From Accumulibacter sp. (lineage in GTDB: Bacteria > Pseudomonadota > Gammaproteobacteria > Burkholderiales > Rhodocyclaceae): a DNA stretch of 64,000 bases. Below the pieces are notes generated by a model. That model was not told the origin of the DNA. It ran no database searches and saw nothing but the letters and a program-made list of their open reading frames with translations. The translations under genes and the position numbers were made by a program. Where the stretch lies: NCBI GenBank assembly GCA_024235715.1, contig JACKLW010000009.1, positions 1 to 64,000 of the forward strand, given 5' to 3'. This document shows positions 33,239-43,017 of this stretch, piece by piece. The stretch's first letter is position 1, and each line of letters starts with the position of its first letter.

Positions 33239-36200
33239 ATGACTGAGAATAGAGATACTGCCAAGGCCAAGGCCTCCATCGACGTGAAGAAGCATGTGTT
33301 GCGCATCGCACTTGCCGTGCTCGCTTTCAGCGTGCTCGGCTTTCTCGTCTTGCCGCTGGTCGTCAAGGCGGTTCTCGTCGACCAACTCGCCAAGGCCCTG
33401 AATCGGCCGGTAGCGATAGAGAGCGTGAGGATAAACCCCTACACATTGTCCGTGCAAGTCGCCGGGTTTGCCATTCAGGAGAAGAGTGGTGGCCAGACCG
33501 TCGCCGGTTTTGACAGCCTGCATGCTGACGCCGAATGGAGTTCGCTATGGCGTGGCGGGCCGGTGATCAGGGAGCTGAGTGTGGTCGCGCCGACGTTTCG
33601 AGTCGTGCGTCTGGCCGACGGGCGCTTCAACTTCTCCGATCTGATCGACACGTTCTCTGCGCAGCCGGCATCGGATTCACCGACACCACGCTTTTCGCTC
33701 AACAACATCCGGATTTCGGGGGGGAAGATCGATTTCGACGATCAGATGCTGGCGGAAAAGCACCTGCTCGCTGACGTGAATATCGGTTTGCCGTTTATCT
33801 CCAGCTTGCCGCAGGAAACCGAGATCTTTGTCGAGCCCACTTTTTCGGCGTCGATCGATGGTTCGCCACTCGTCGTGCAGGGCAAGAGCAAGCCTTTCGA
33901 CGCGTCGATGGAAAGCGAAGTGGCGTTCGAGCTACGCGAAGTGCAACTGGCCAGGTACATCGCTTACCTGCCGCTCGACCTGCCGATCGAGGTCGTTTCC
34001 GGTGCCCTTGACAGCGATCTGAAGCTGGCCTTCGAACGTCAGGAGGATGGCCGTTCGACGCTCGTGATCTCGGGCGGGGTCGCCGTTAAGGACGTGGTGG
34101 TCAAGAGCAGCTCCGGTTCGCCATTGCTCTCCCTGCGCAGCCTGGAGGTGACGGTCGGCATGCTGGACCCGCTGAACGGCAAGTATGCGATCGACCGGGT
34201 GTCGATCGATGAGCCCGAGATACACGCCCGGGTCAGCCCGCAGGGGACAATCAACTGGGTCGACTTCTTCAACGAGAAGCGCACATCCCCTGCTGCGTCG
34301 GCAGCCAGGGAAAGCACCGAGAAAGCCGCGCCCGTGGAGTGGTCTCTGGGCGAAGCCAGGATCACTGGCGGCGTGCTGCGCTGGCGCGACGAGTCGCACG
34401 GCGAGCCCTTCGATGCCAGCGTCGACGGGCTTGCGGCCAGCCTGAAGAATCTCGACAGCAAGAACAGTGCAGCGAGCGAATTCAACCTGGCGTTCAGCCT
34501 GGACGCCAAGCCGTGGGTCACACTTAAGGCTTTCTCGGTCAAGGGGGGACGTTTCGATCTCGCCAGGCGCGAGGTCGCCATCGATGAGGTCGCGGCGCGC
34601 GATACGGTTCTCCTGATCCGGCGGGGGGCAGATGGCAGCATTGTCTTCGTGCAACCGCCTTCCTTGCGTGCCGTCGAGGCTTCACAGGACGATTCCTCGC
34701 AACCGTGGAAGCTGAAGCTGGCCAGGTACCGTGGCGAGAACCTCGGTCTGCGCTTTGAAGATTCCGTCATGTCGCCGCCGGTGGTGCACAGCATCGAAGG
34801 AATGAAGGTGGAGGCGGAGAACCTGTCTACCGAACCGGGTGCGACGGCCAGGATCGCGACGCGTTTCAGATTCAACAAGAAGGGCGAAGTCGAGCTTGGC
34901 GGCACCGTCAAGCTTTTTCCTCTTGACACCGATCTCAAAGTCGCTGTCAAGACGCTGGAACTGATACCGCTGCAACCGTACTTTACGGAGCAGCTGAACG
35001 TGGTGCTTTCGCGTGGTCAGGCGAGCCTGAACGGCGACGTTCGCCTGCAGCAACAGCCAGCAGCGGGTGCCGGGGACGCCGGTCAGCTGGCGGGAAGCTT
35101 CACCGGACAAGTGGCCGTTGCTGACTTCGCGGCGGTGGATAAGCTCGATTCCTCCGACTTCCTGAAGTGGAAGTCCCTGTCTTTTGGCGGCATGGACGCG
35201 CGCCTGAATCCGAATTCCCTGGCGATAGGCGACGTCGGGCTCGCCGACTTCTTCGCCCGCGTGGTCATCAGTCCTCAGGGCAAGCTGAACCTCCTGCATG
35301 TCGTTCGCGAGTCTGAGGCGTCATCGAAGGCAGACGCGGCGAAGGACGCAAAACGGGCGGCAGCGGTCGTTTCCACGGAAGGGAAGACCGTTGCGCCCGT
35401 TGCTGCCGGCGACCTGCCGAAGCTGCCGATCAAGGTCGGGAAGGTCAGTCTGCGCAATGGCGACATCAAGTTCACCGACAACTTCATCAAGCCGAACTAT
35501 TCAGCCGATCTGAAGAAAATCGGCGGCACGATCAAGGGGCTCTCTTCCGCCGAAGGCAGTGTTGCGACGCTTGATCTGCGCGGGAGCTATGACAACATCG
35601 CGCCGCTCACGATAGCCGGCCAGCTCAACCCGTTGATCGCCAGTCCGTACCTCGACATCCAGGCCGACGTCAAGGGCATCGAAATGACTGCGCTTTCACC
35701 ATACTCGCGCAAGTACGCCGGCTACGCGATCGAGAAGGGCAAGTTGTCGCTGTTCGTCAAGTACAAGATCGAGAAGAATCAACTGAGCGCCGAAAACCGC
35801 ATATTTCTCGATCAGCTGACCTTTGGTGAGGCGGTCGATAGCCCGGAGGCAACCAAGCTGCCGGTTACCCTCGCCGTTGCCCTGCTCAAGAACGGCAAGG
35901 GCGAGATCGACATCAACCTGCCGGTGGCCGGTTCGCTCGATGATCCGGAGTTCAGTATTGGCGGCGTGCTTGGCGAGTTGATCGGGAATCTGCTGGTCAA
36001 GGTGGTCAGCTCGCCCTTCGCCTTGCTGGGTTCGGTGTTCGGCGGCGGCGAGGAGCTTTCGAACGTCGAGTTCGATTCCGGACTGGCGTCGATTACCGCG
36101 CCGGCAAAGCAGCGCCTCGAAGCGCTGGGCAAGGCCTTGCTCGACCGGCCCGCGCTCAAGCTCGAGATCACGGGGCAGGCCGACGTTCGAAGTGATCCCG

Positions 36201-36628
36201 AGGGCCTGAAGCGCGCTCGGCTCGACGCCAGGCTGCTGGCATTGAAGAGCGAGGGCACCAAGACAGGCGGCGACGACGGTGACGTGCCGGCCGTTCAAAT
36301 GGATAGAAATAGCGCGGAGTATCCGAAGCTGCTCGAACGGGTCTACAGTGCCGAGGATTTCGAGAAGCCGCGCAACATGATCGGCATCGCGAAGAGCCTG
36401 CCGGTCGAGGAAATGGAGGCGCTGATCTTCGCCAATACGGTGATTGATGAACAGGATCTGCGCGATCTGGCCGATCGGCGAGCCAAGGCCGTACGCGACT
36501 GGCTGCTCGCCGAGAACGTTCCGGCCGAGCGCTTGTTCCTGCACCCAGCCGAAGTGGTCAGCGCGGACGGCAAGTCGGGAGAGCCGGGGCAGGCTACGGG
36601 AAATCGGGTTGTATTCTCCCTGCAGTAG
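33239..36628 (+). CDS. DUF748/AsmA-like periplasmic protein
   Basis: 1129 residues with an N-terminal membrane anchor (VLRIALAVLAFSVLGFLVLP). DUF748-type strand-rich repeats follow throughout (VRINPYTLSVQVAGFAIQEK, LNNIRISGGKIDFDDQMLAE, LPIKVGKVSLRNGDIKFTDN). This family is related to AsmA/TamB-like lipid-transfer proteins. The C-terminal third has an OmpA-like motif (LEALGKALLDRPALKLEITG; ARLDARLLALKSEG), as in many DUF748 proteins that reach peptidoglycan. Large size, single gene; rmuC follows 54 bases downstream and could be cotranscribed. Confidence 0.85.
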   Translation: MTENRDTAKAKASIDVKKHVLRIALAVLAFSVLGFLVLPLVVKAVLVDQLAKALNRPVAIESVRINPYTLSVQVAGFAIQEKSGGQTVAGFDSLHADAEWSSLWRGGPVIRELSVVAPTFRVVRLADGRFNFSDLIDTFSAQPASDSPTPRFSLNNIRISGGKIDFDDQMLAEKHLLADVNIGLPFISSLPQETEIFVEPTFSASIDGSPLVVQGKSKPFDASMESEVAFELREVQLARYIAYLPLDLPIEVVSGALDSDLKLAFERQEDGRSTLVISGGVAVKDVVVKSSSGSPLLSLRSLEVTVGMLDPLNGKYAIDRVSIDEPEIHARVSPQGTINWVDFFNEKRTSPAASAARESTEKAAPVEWSLGEARITGGVLRWRDESHGEPFDASVDGLAASLKNLDSKNSAASEFNLAFSLDAKPWVTLKAFSVKGGRFDLARREVAIDEVAARDTVLLIRRGADGSIVFVQPPSLRAVEASQDDSSQPWKLKLARYRGENLGLRFEDSVMSPPVVHSIEGMKVEAENLSTEPGATARIATRFRFNKKGEVELGGTVKLFPLDTDLKVAVKTLELIPLQPYFTEQLNVVLSRGQASLNGDVRLQQQPAAGAGDAGQLAGSFTGQVAVADFAAVDKLDSSDFLKWKSLSFGGMDARLNPNSLAIGDVGLADFFARVVISPQGKLNLLHVVRESEASSKADAAKDAKRAAAVVSTEGKTVAPVAAGDLPKLPIKVGKVSLRNGDIKFTDNFIKPNYSADLKKIGGTIKGLSSAEGSVATLDLRGSYDNIAPLTIAGQLNPLIASPYLDIQADVKGIEMTALSPYSRKYAGYAIEKGKLSLFVKYKIEKNQLSAENRIFLDQLTFGEAVDSPEATKLPVTLAVALLKNGKGEIDINLPVAGSLDDPEFSIGGVLGELIGNLLVKVVSSPFALLGSVFGGGEELSNVEFDSGLASITAPAKQRLEALGKALLDRPALKLEITGQADVRSDPEGLKRARLDARLLALKSEGTKTGGDDGDVPAVQMDRNSAEYPKLLERVYSAEDFEKPRNMIGIAKSLPVEEMEALIFANTVIDEQDLRDLADRRAKAVRDWLLAENVPAERLFLHPAEVVSADGKSGEPGQATGNRVVFSLQ

Positions 36629-36682
36629 GGCCTGCTGCACTTCGCTTACTGATCTCGCTGCGGATTTGCCGGAGGCAGCCGA

Positions 36683-38029
36683 ATGAGCCAGGCCTGGCTG
36701 TATGCGACGATTTCGATTGGCGTCCTGCTGATCATTCTCCAGCTGGTACTGCTGTTGCGTGCCGGAACGACACGCGAGGTGATGGCTGTCCGTTTGCGCG
36801 ACCTGCAATCCGGCCTGGAACGGCTGGAGCGGGATCTGCGACAGGAGCTGTCGCTGGGTCGGCAGGAGGCAGCAAGCGTCGCGCGTGGTGATCGCCAGGA
36901 GCAATCACTGTCGCTGAATCGCCTGTCGCAGGCGCTCGCTGCGCAACTGGCACAACTTGGCCGGCTGCAGGCGCAGCAGCTCGAGTCCTTCGCGCAGCAA
37001 CTGGCGCGTCTGACCAACAGCAACGAGCAGCGCTTCGAACAGCTTCGTCTGGCGCTGGAAGCACGGCTCGGGGCGATGCAGGCCGACAATGCGGGCAAGC
37101 TCGAGGAGATGCGCCGCACGGTCGACGAGAAGCTGCACGCTACTCTCGAACAGCGCCTCGGCGAATCGTTCAAGCTGGTCAGCGAGCGCCTCGAGCAGGT
37201 GCACAAGGGGCTTGGCGAGATGCAGACGCTTGCTGCCGGGGTCGGCGATCTCAAGAAGGTTCTGAGCAACGTCAAAACCCGTGGCAGCTGGGGTGAGGTA
37301 CAGTTGGAGAACTTGCTGGATCAGTTGCTGACCAGCGAGCAGTATGCGAAGAACGTCGCGACGCGACCGGATTCGCCGGATCGCGTCGAATTTGCCATTC
37401 GCCTGCCCGGACGTGATATCGGTGACGAAGAGCGGCAGCCGGTTTGGTTGCCGATCGACGCGAAGTTTCCGCTGGAGGACTACCAGCGTCTGCTCGAGGC
37501 GCAGGAGCTGGCCGACGCGCCGGCGCTCCAGGTGGCGAGCAGGGCGCTGGAAGGACGCCTGCGCGATGAGGCCAAAAAGATCCACGACAAGTACGTCGAG
37601 CCCCCATACACCACCGACTTCGCGATTCTCTACCTGCCGACCGAAGGTTTGTATGCGGAAGTCTTGCGACGACCGGGGCTGGTTGACGGCCTGCAGCGCG
37701 ATTTTCGCATCTGCATCGCCGGGCCGACTACGCTGGCGGCATTGCTGAACAGCCTGCAGATGGGCTTCCGGACGCTGGCCATCGAGCGCCGCTCGTCGGA
37801 AGTCTGGGCTGTTCTCGGGGCCATCAAGACCGAGTTCGGAAGGTTCGGTGAAGTGCTCGAGGCGACCCACAGGAAGCTCGAACAAGCCAGTCGAAGCATC
37901 GAGGCGGCCGGTGTGCGGACAAGGCAGATCGAACGCAAGCTGCGCGGCGTCGAGGCGCTGCCGGCGCGCGAAGCACGGCAGCGGCTTGCCGATGTCGACG
38001 AGATCGGTTCGCCCGCCGAAGAAGCATGA
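36683..38029 (+). CDS. rmuC: RmuC family DNA recombination protein
   Basis: 448 residues. N-terminal membrane anchor (YATISIGVLLIILQLVLLLR), a long coiled coil (about 50-200) and the RmuC nuclease-like core: LSNVKTRGSWGEVQLENLLD, VWLPIDAKFPLEDYQRLLEA, ILYLPTEGLYAEVLRRPGL and GPTTLAALLNSLQMGFRTLA. RmuC limits inversions at short repeats in E. coli. The stop overlaps the next gene by four bases (ATGA). Confidence 0.92.
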   Translation: MSQAWLYATISIGVLLIILQLVLLLRAGTTREVMAVRLRDLQSGLERLERDLRQELSLGRQEAASVARGDRQEQSLSLNRLSQALAAQLAQLGRLQAQQLESFAQQLARLTNSNEQRFEQLRLALEARLGAMQADNAGKLEEMRRTVDEKLHATLEQRLGESFKLVSERLEQVHKGLGEMQTLAAGVGDLKKVLSNVKTRGSWGEVQLENLLDQLLTSEQYAKNVATRPDSPDRVEFAIRLPGRDIGDEERQPVWLPIDAKFPLEDYQRLLEAQELADAPALQVASRALEGRLRDEAKKIHDKYVEPPYTTDFAILYLPTEGLYAEVLRRPGLVDGLQRDFRICIAGPTTLAALLNSLQMGFRTLAIERRSSEVWAVLGAIKTEFGRFGEVLEATHRKLEQASRSIEAAGVRTRQIERKLRGVEALPAREARQRLADVDEIGSPAEEA

Positions 38030-38505
38030 ACACTTGCGGAATCGATGCCGCGTTCCGGGCGACGACCTACCGGGTGGCGACTTCCGAGGGGTGCTTTTGC
38101 CTGCGTATCGGCGTCGCCGATGCCGCGTTCGATGATTTCCTGGGTCGTCAGTCGCTGGCCGGACGGCCGCTGGCGATCGTCGCACGAACGCCGGCGAGAG
38201 AGGCTGTCGGCTGGGGGATCGTTACCGCGTACAATCCCGGGGCGTTGCTGTCGGACGAGCAGAACGAGCATCGCCAGCGGCGCCTGCGCGCGCGCATCGC
38301 TGCGTCGGAATGGCGCTGTTTTGCCGGCAGCAACATCGCCGATGACGGGGTCTGGCCAGCAGAACCGAGTTACCTCGTCGTGCCCGTCGCTGCGCAGCAG
38401 GTGCTCGCGCTCGGCCGGGAGTTTGGCCAGCTCGCCGTCGTCTTTGGCCGCCGGGGAGCGGCGCCGGAACTGCTGTGGACGCACGCATCGCTGCCGCGGC
38501 TTTGA
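38026..38505 (+). CDS. DUF3293 family protein
   Basis: 159 residues. VARTPAREAVGWGIVTAYNP followed by LLSDEQNEHRQRRLRARIAA fits DUF3293, where the T.YNP and N...L motifs are the main conserved points. Function unknown. Translationally coupled to rmuC. Confidence 0.72.
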   Translation: MNTCGIDAAFRATTYRVATSEGCFCLRIGVADAAFDDFLGRQSLAGRPLAIVARTPAREAVGWGIVTAYNPGALLSDEQNEHRQRRLRARIAASEWRCFAGSNIADDGVWPAEPSYLVVPVAAQQVLALGREFGQLAVVFGRRGAAPELLWTHASLPRL

Positions 38506-38596
38506 GCGTCGATTTGGCCGCCGGATGTGACTTTTGTCGCCTTGCACCCCGGAGAGGGACGCCTAGAATGGACTCTTTCGAAACTGATCGGGCACC

Positions 38597-41011
38597 GTGA
38601 GCAAGCACGTTGGACGTTTCGAGGTCATTCGTGAGCTGGGTCGAGGCGCCCAGAGTGTCGTCTATCTGGCACGCGATCCACATCTGCAGCGACAGGTGGC
38701 AATCAAGACGCTCCACTTCGCGCGTGCCGATGCGCAGCAAAACCGGCAATTGCTCGAAGAGGCTCGGATGGTCAGCCAGTTGCGTCATCCGAGCATCGTG
38801 CCGATCTTCGAGGCAGCGGAGGAGCAGGGTGATCTCTACCTGGTCTTCCAGTACGTTCCGGGCAGGAACCTCGCCGAACACCTGCAGCTCAGTGGCGGCC
38901 TGCCGCCGGACAAGGCGATCACGATCATGCGCGCCATTCTCGATGCCATGGCGCATGCGCATGCGGCAGGAATCATTCATCGCGATCTCAAGCCAAGCAA
39001 CATCCTGATCGACGACGATGGCGTGCCACGGGTCATGGACTTCGGCATCGCCAGTCGTGCCGCGGGTCGGGCCAGCGACGGCGGGCAGTGGTCCGGTACG
39101 CCGGCTTATATGGCGCCCGAGTACATTGAGCAGCGGACGAGCAATGAACGGACGGACGTCTTTTCGGCCGGGCTGGTGCTCTACGAGCTGCTCAGCGGGC
39201 AGCGCGCGGTTTCCGGCAGCGACATCAAGCAGGTGATGCAGCAGATTGCCAGCACCGACATCAAGCTGCCGGCGGCGGTGAGCGCTGCGCTCGACGAAAA
39301 ACTGGTGGCGCTGCTCTATCGGGCGCTGGCGCGTGATCCGCAGAGCCGCTACGCTTCCGCAGCACAGATGCGCGCCGCGCTGGAGGACTATAGCGAGCCG
39401 GAAAGCCCGGTGGCGTCGCCCGATGCACGGCAGAGCACGATCGAATTCCTGCTGCGGCGAATGCGCCACAAGAGCGATTTCCCGGCGCTGTCCGAGTCCG
39501 TCGGGGCGATCAACAGGATCACTGCCTCGGAGAATCAGAACATCTCCGAACTCTCGAACACCATCCTCAAGGATTTTTCCCTGACCAACAAGATCCTGCG
39601 GATGGTGAACTCGGTGCACTATCGGCAGGCCGGTGGCGGCAGCATCAGCACGGTGTCGCGCGCGGTCGTCGTTCTCGGTCTCGACGCGGTACGCAGCATA
39701 GCGATCACGGTGATGCTCTTCGACCACCTGCAGAGCAAGGGTCACGCCAACCAGCTCAAGGAGGAATTCCTGCGCGCCAATCTGGCCGGCGTTCTGGCCA
39801 AGGACCTCGGCGGCCAGACGGCGACGCGCGGAGACATCGAGCAGGCCTTCATCTGTTCGATGTTCCACAACCTGGGTCGTCTCCTGAGCCAGTATTACTT
39901 TCCCGAAGAAAGCGCCGAGATCCGGCGCGTGGTTCAGCAGAAGAACTGCAGCGAAGAGCTTGCCGCGCTACAGGTGCTCGGTCTCTCGTTCGAAGATCTC
40001 GGCGTTGGTATCGCGCGCAGCTGGGGCTTTCCGAAACTGATCGTCAACAGCATGCGCAAGCTGCCGGCGGGCACCGTTCACCGTCCGGCGAACGCTGAGG
40101 ATCGGCTGCGTGTGCTGGCGGCATTGTCGAATGAGCTGTGTTCGCTGGTCTCGGATGCGCCACCCGACCAGCAGCAGAAGGAACTGCGGCGAGTCGCGGC
40201 GCGTTTCGGCGAAGTCATGGAACTCGATGAGCAGGGCCTGCGGAGAAGCATGCTCACGTCCTTCGAGCAGATGTCACATTTTGCCGGCATCATTCACCTC
40301 AATCTGCAGCAGACGCGCTTCGGCAGGCAGATCAAGGGCTGGACCGGAGGGACCGGAGATCGGCCAGTGGCCGAAGTGGTTCCGGTTGCGGAGGATGGAC
40401 TGGCGGGGACGCTGCTCTCCGAGGTCGTTCCTGAGCCCGTGGCGAGCGATGGTCCGTTGGCAGACGAGAAGAAACCCGCTTCGGCCAGCCCGCCCGCAAG
40501 CGGTGAAGCCATTCTCATGGCCGGGATTCAGGACGTCAGCAACGCGCTGATCAGCGAATTCAAGCTCAACGACGTGTTGCGTATCATCCTGGAAACGATC
40601 TACCGGGCGAAGGGCTTCAAGAACGTGATCCTGTGTATTCGCGACGCGCGCAGCAATTCCATGCTCGGGCGCTTCGGGTTCGGGCCGGATGCGCCGGCGA
40701 TTGCCAAACGCTTCAGGTTTTCACTGGTCTTCAGCGCCGACATCTTTCATGCGGCACTGGCCAACGGCGTCGATATCCTGATCAGCGATACCCGTGATCC
40801 GAAAATCGCGGCGCGTATCCCGGCATGGTTTCGCAAGGCGGTGACTGCCGAAACGTTCGTGCTCTTCCCGCTCTGCGTCAGAGGTAATGCGCTGGCCTTG
40901 ATCTACGCGGATCGCCAACACGCAGGCGAGATCGTCATTGCCGAGCAGGAACTGTCCTTGCTGCGCAGCCTGCGCAATCAGGCGGTGCTGGCGATCAAGC
41001 AGTCAATCTGA
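38597..41011 (+). CDS. Ser/Thr protein kinase-HDOD-GAF fusion
   Basis: 804 residues. Kinase domain (1-265): GRGAQSVVYLA, Lys37 in VAIKTLHF, HRDLKPSNILI (Asp130), MDFGIASRAAG, SGTPAYMAPEYI; a complete Hanks-type kinase with no membrane helix. An HDOD domain (about 285-480) follows (FPALSESVGAINRITASENQ, NTILKDFSLTNKILRMVNSV, MFHNLGRLLSQYY). The C-terminal third (about 645-800) is GAF-like (DVLRIILETIYRAKGFKNVI; LFPLCVRGNALALIYADR). GTG at 38597 is the start, with weak ribosome binding. Kinase, HDOD and sensor modules together suggest a stress or metabolic switch. No partner is adjacent. Confidence 0.85.
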   Translation: MSKHVGRFEVIRELGRGAQSVVYLARDPHLQRQVAIKTLHFARADAQQNRQLLEEARMVSQLRHPSIVPIFEAAEEQGDLYLVFQYVPGRNLAEHLQLSGGLPPDKAITIMRAILDAMAHAHAAGIIHRDLKPSNILIDDDGVPRVMDFGIASRAAGRASDGGQWSGTPAYMAPEYIEQRTSNERTDVFSAGLVLYELLSGQRAVSGSDIKQVMQQIASTDIKLPAAVSAALDEKLVALLYRALARDPQSRYASAAQMRAALEDYSEPESPVASPDARQSTIEFLLRRMRHKSDFPALSESVGAINRITASENQNISELSNTILKDFSLTNKILRMVNSVHYRQAGGGSISTVSRAVVVLGLDAVRSIAITVMLFDHLQSKGHANQLKEEFLRANLAGVLAKDLGGQTATRGDIEQAFICSMFHNLGRLLSQYYFPEESAEIRRVVQQKNCSEELAALQVLGLSFEDLGVGIARSWGFPKLIVNSMRKLPAGTVHRPANAEDRLRVLAALSNELCSLVSDAPPDQQQKELRRVAARFGEVMELDEQGLRRSMLTSFEQMSHFAGIIHLNLQQTRFGRQIKGWTGGTGDRPVAEVVPVAEDGLAGTLLSEVVPEPVASDGPLADEKKPASASPPASGEAILMAGIQDVSNALISEFKLNDVLRIILETIYRAKGFKNVILCIRDARSNSMLGRFGFGPDAPAIAKRFRFSLVFSADIFHAALANGVDILISDTRDPKIAARIPAWFRKAVTAETFVLFPLCVRGNALALIYADRQHAGEIVIAEQELSLLRSLRNQAVLAIKQSI

Positions 41012-41096
41012 TGAAGAACCACGGGCGATAAGCGTACGGTGCCTATCGCGGCATCGTTCGTCTGCGGGCCGGGCGCCGGTACAGCCGGCAGGCGAC

Positions 41097-41891
41097 TTAC
41101 CACAGCTTCCACCACGGCGTTTCGCGATTGAGGCCGCGCACATAGTATTCGCTGTCGGGATAGTTCTTGCGCATGACGCGCTCGGCGTCGTCGCGCAGAT
41201 CGTTCAGACCGAGGTTGTCGTAGGCCTTGACCATGATGAACAGCGCTTCCTCGGTCGCCGGCGTGTCGGGATAGTGGATCATTGCATATTGGGCACGGTT
41301 GGCTGCCGCCAGATAGGCGCCACGCTTCATGTAGTAGCGGGCGACGTGCAGTTCGAGCAGTGCCAGGGAATTGACCAGGTACTTCATGCGCAGCAGCGCA
41401 TCGGGGGTGTACTTGCTGTCCGGAAAACGGGTTACCAGTTCCTTGAACGAGTCGAAGGCTTCACGCGCGCCTTTCGGGTCGCGTTCCGTCATGTCCTGGT
41501 TGCTGATCATGCCGAGAATGCCGAGGTCTTCGTTGAAGTTGATCAGGCCCCGCAGGTAATAGACATAGTCGACGTTCGGATGGTTTGGATGCAGCTTGAT
41601 GAAACGGTCACAGGCCGCGATTGCCGACGCGGGCTCCTGGTCTTTCCAGTAGGCATAGGCGATCTCGATCTGCGCTTGCTGGGCGTAGCGGCCATAGGGA
41701 TAGCGCGACTCGAGCTTTTCGAAGTACTGGATGGCCTTGGTGTAGGAACCGTCGGACAGGGCGCTCTTGGCTTCCGCGTACAGTTTGTTGGCTGACCAGC
41801 CGACGGTTTCGTCCTTCTGATCAGGAAGAAGCCCACAGCCCGCGATCAGAGAGGCGACGAAAAGCGCTGCGATAACCGCTAAACTACGCAT
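41097..41891 (-). CDS. bamD: Outer-membrane assembly lipoprotein BamD
   Basis: 264 residues with a lipobox (VASLIAGCGLLPDQKD) and five TPR-like helical repeats (AEAKSALSDGSYTKAIQYFE; SAIAACDRFIKLHPNHPNVD). BamD is an essential part of the BAM complex at the outer membrane. Its ATG at 41891 overlaps the start of divergent rluD. The bamD/rluD/pgeF order is conserved in betaproteobacteria and enterobacteria. Confidence 0.95.
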   Translation of the reverse strand: MRSLAVIAALFVASLIAGCGLLPDQKDETVGWSANKLYAEAKSALSDGSYTKAIQYFEKLESRYPYGRYAQQAQIEIAYAYWKDQEPASAIAACDRFIKLHPNHPNVDYVYYLRGLINFNEDLGILGMISNQDMTERDPKGAREAFDSFKELVTRFPDSKYTPDALLRMKYLVNSLALLELHVARYYMKRGAYLAAANRAQYAMIHYPDTPATEEALFIMVKAYDNLGLNDLRDDAERVMRKNYPDSEYYVRGLNRETPWWKLW

Positions 41892-43017
41892 GATGAGAAA
41901 CCCACAGAAGAAGAAAGCAACGGCGGAGGCGTCAACCCACGACAGCGAGCTTGCCGATTATAGCGCAAACCCCCGAATCGCCCTGAGCGTACCCATCGAT
42001 TGCAGTGGTCAGCGGGTCGACCAGATTCTTGCGCGCCTCCTCTCGCAGCACTCGCGCAGCCGGCTGCAGAACTGGATACGCGAGGGTCGGGTTGCGGTCG
42101 GGGGCGAACTGGTTGTCGAGCCCCGGCAGAAGCTCTGGGGTGGCGAGACCATTGAACTTGCCGCAGCGCTCGATGAGCGCGCCGACGCCTCGACGCCCGA
42201 GGATATCCCCTTGCAGGTGGTGTACGAGGACGAGTGCCTGATCGTGCTCGACAAGCCGGCCGGCCTGGTGGTTCATCCGGGCAACGGCAACTGGAGCGGA
42301 ACCTTGCTCAACGCCTTGCTGTTTCACAGCCCGCAGCTGGAGAAAGTGCCGCGAGCGGGCATTGTGCATCGGCTGGACAAGGATACCAGCGGTCTGATGG
42401 TCGTCGCCAAGACGCTCGAGGCGCAGACCGATCTGGTCAGGCAGTTGCAGGCACGAACGGTAAAACGTTGCTATCAGGCGCTGGTGCGCGGCGTCGTCGA
42501 CCGTGCCGGTTGCGTCGACGCACCGATCGGCCGGCATCCGACCTTGCGCACGAGCATGGCCGTGGTGAATACCGGCAAGGCCGCACGTACGCACTACCGC
42601 CTGCTCGAGACCTTCGTCGCCAGCACGCTTATCGAATGTGCGCTGGAAACCGGGCGGACACACCAGATTCGCGTTCACATGACCTCGATCGGACATCCGC
42701 TGGTGGGCGACCCGACCTATGGCTGCGGCGCCAGCAGGGTACCGCTCGGCGCGCATTTCGCCCGCCAGGCGCTGCATGCCTGCCGGCTGGCGCTGGTGCA
42801 CCCGGGAAGCGGCAAGACGATGCTCTGGCGTTCTGCCGTACCTGATGACATGGCGGTGCTGATCGATACCCTGCGGCACGAGGCAGTCTCGGCGTGCGGC
42901 GGTGAACGCGCCGGCGACGAAATGCCGGAGGACGACTGGACCGAGTGCGACGATGGCCCGGAAGTCATCGTAATCGGCGGCGATGAAGCGGACGATGAGG
43001 ACCTGGGTGAACAATGA
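41890..43017 (+). CDS. rluD: Pseudouridine synthase RluD
   Basis: 375 residues. An S4 RNA-binding domain (RVDQILARLLSQHSRSRLQN) precedes the catalytic block GIVHRLDKDTSGLMVVAKT (catalytic Asp), then TGRTHQIRVHMTSIGHPLVG. Modifies 23S rRNA helix 69 in E. coli. The C-terminal tail from about residue 330 is acidic (EDDWTECDDGPEVIVIGGDE) and longer than in E. coli. ATG 41890 or 41893 is used; both sit on the bamD start and lack a ribosome site, so leaderless or coupled initiation is possible. Confidence 0.93.
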   Translation: MMRNPQKKKATAEASTHDSELADYSANPRIALSVPIDCSGQRVDQILARLLSQHSRSRLQNWIREGRVAVGGELVVEPRQKLWGGETIELAAALDERADASTPEDIPLQVVYEDECLIVLDKPAGLVVHPGNGNWSGTLLNALLFHSPQLEKVPRAGIVHRLDKDTSGLMVVAKTLEAQTDLVRQLQARTVKRCYQALVRGVVDRAGCVDAPIGRHPTLRTSMAVVNTGKAARTHYRLLETFVASTLIECALETGRTHQIRVHMTSIGHPLVGDPTYGCGASRVPLGAHFARQALHACRLALVHPGSGKTMLWRSAVPDDMAVLIDTLRHEAVSACGGERAGDEMPEDDWTECDDGPEVIVIGGDEADDEDLGEQ

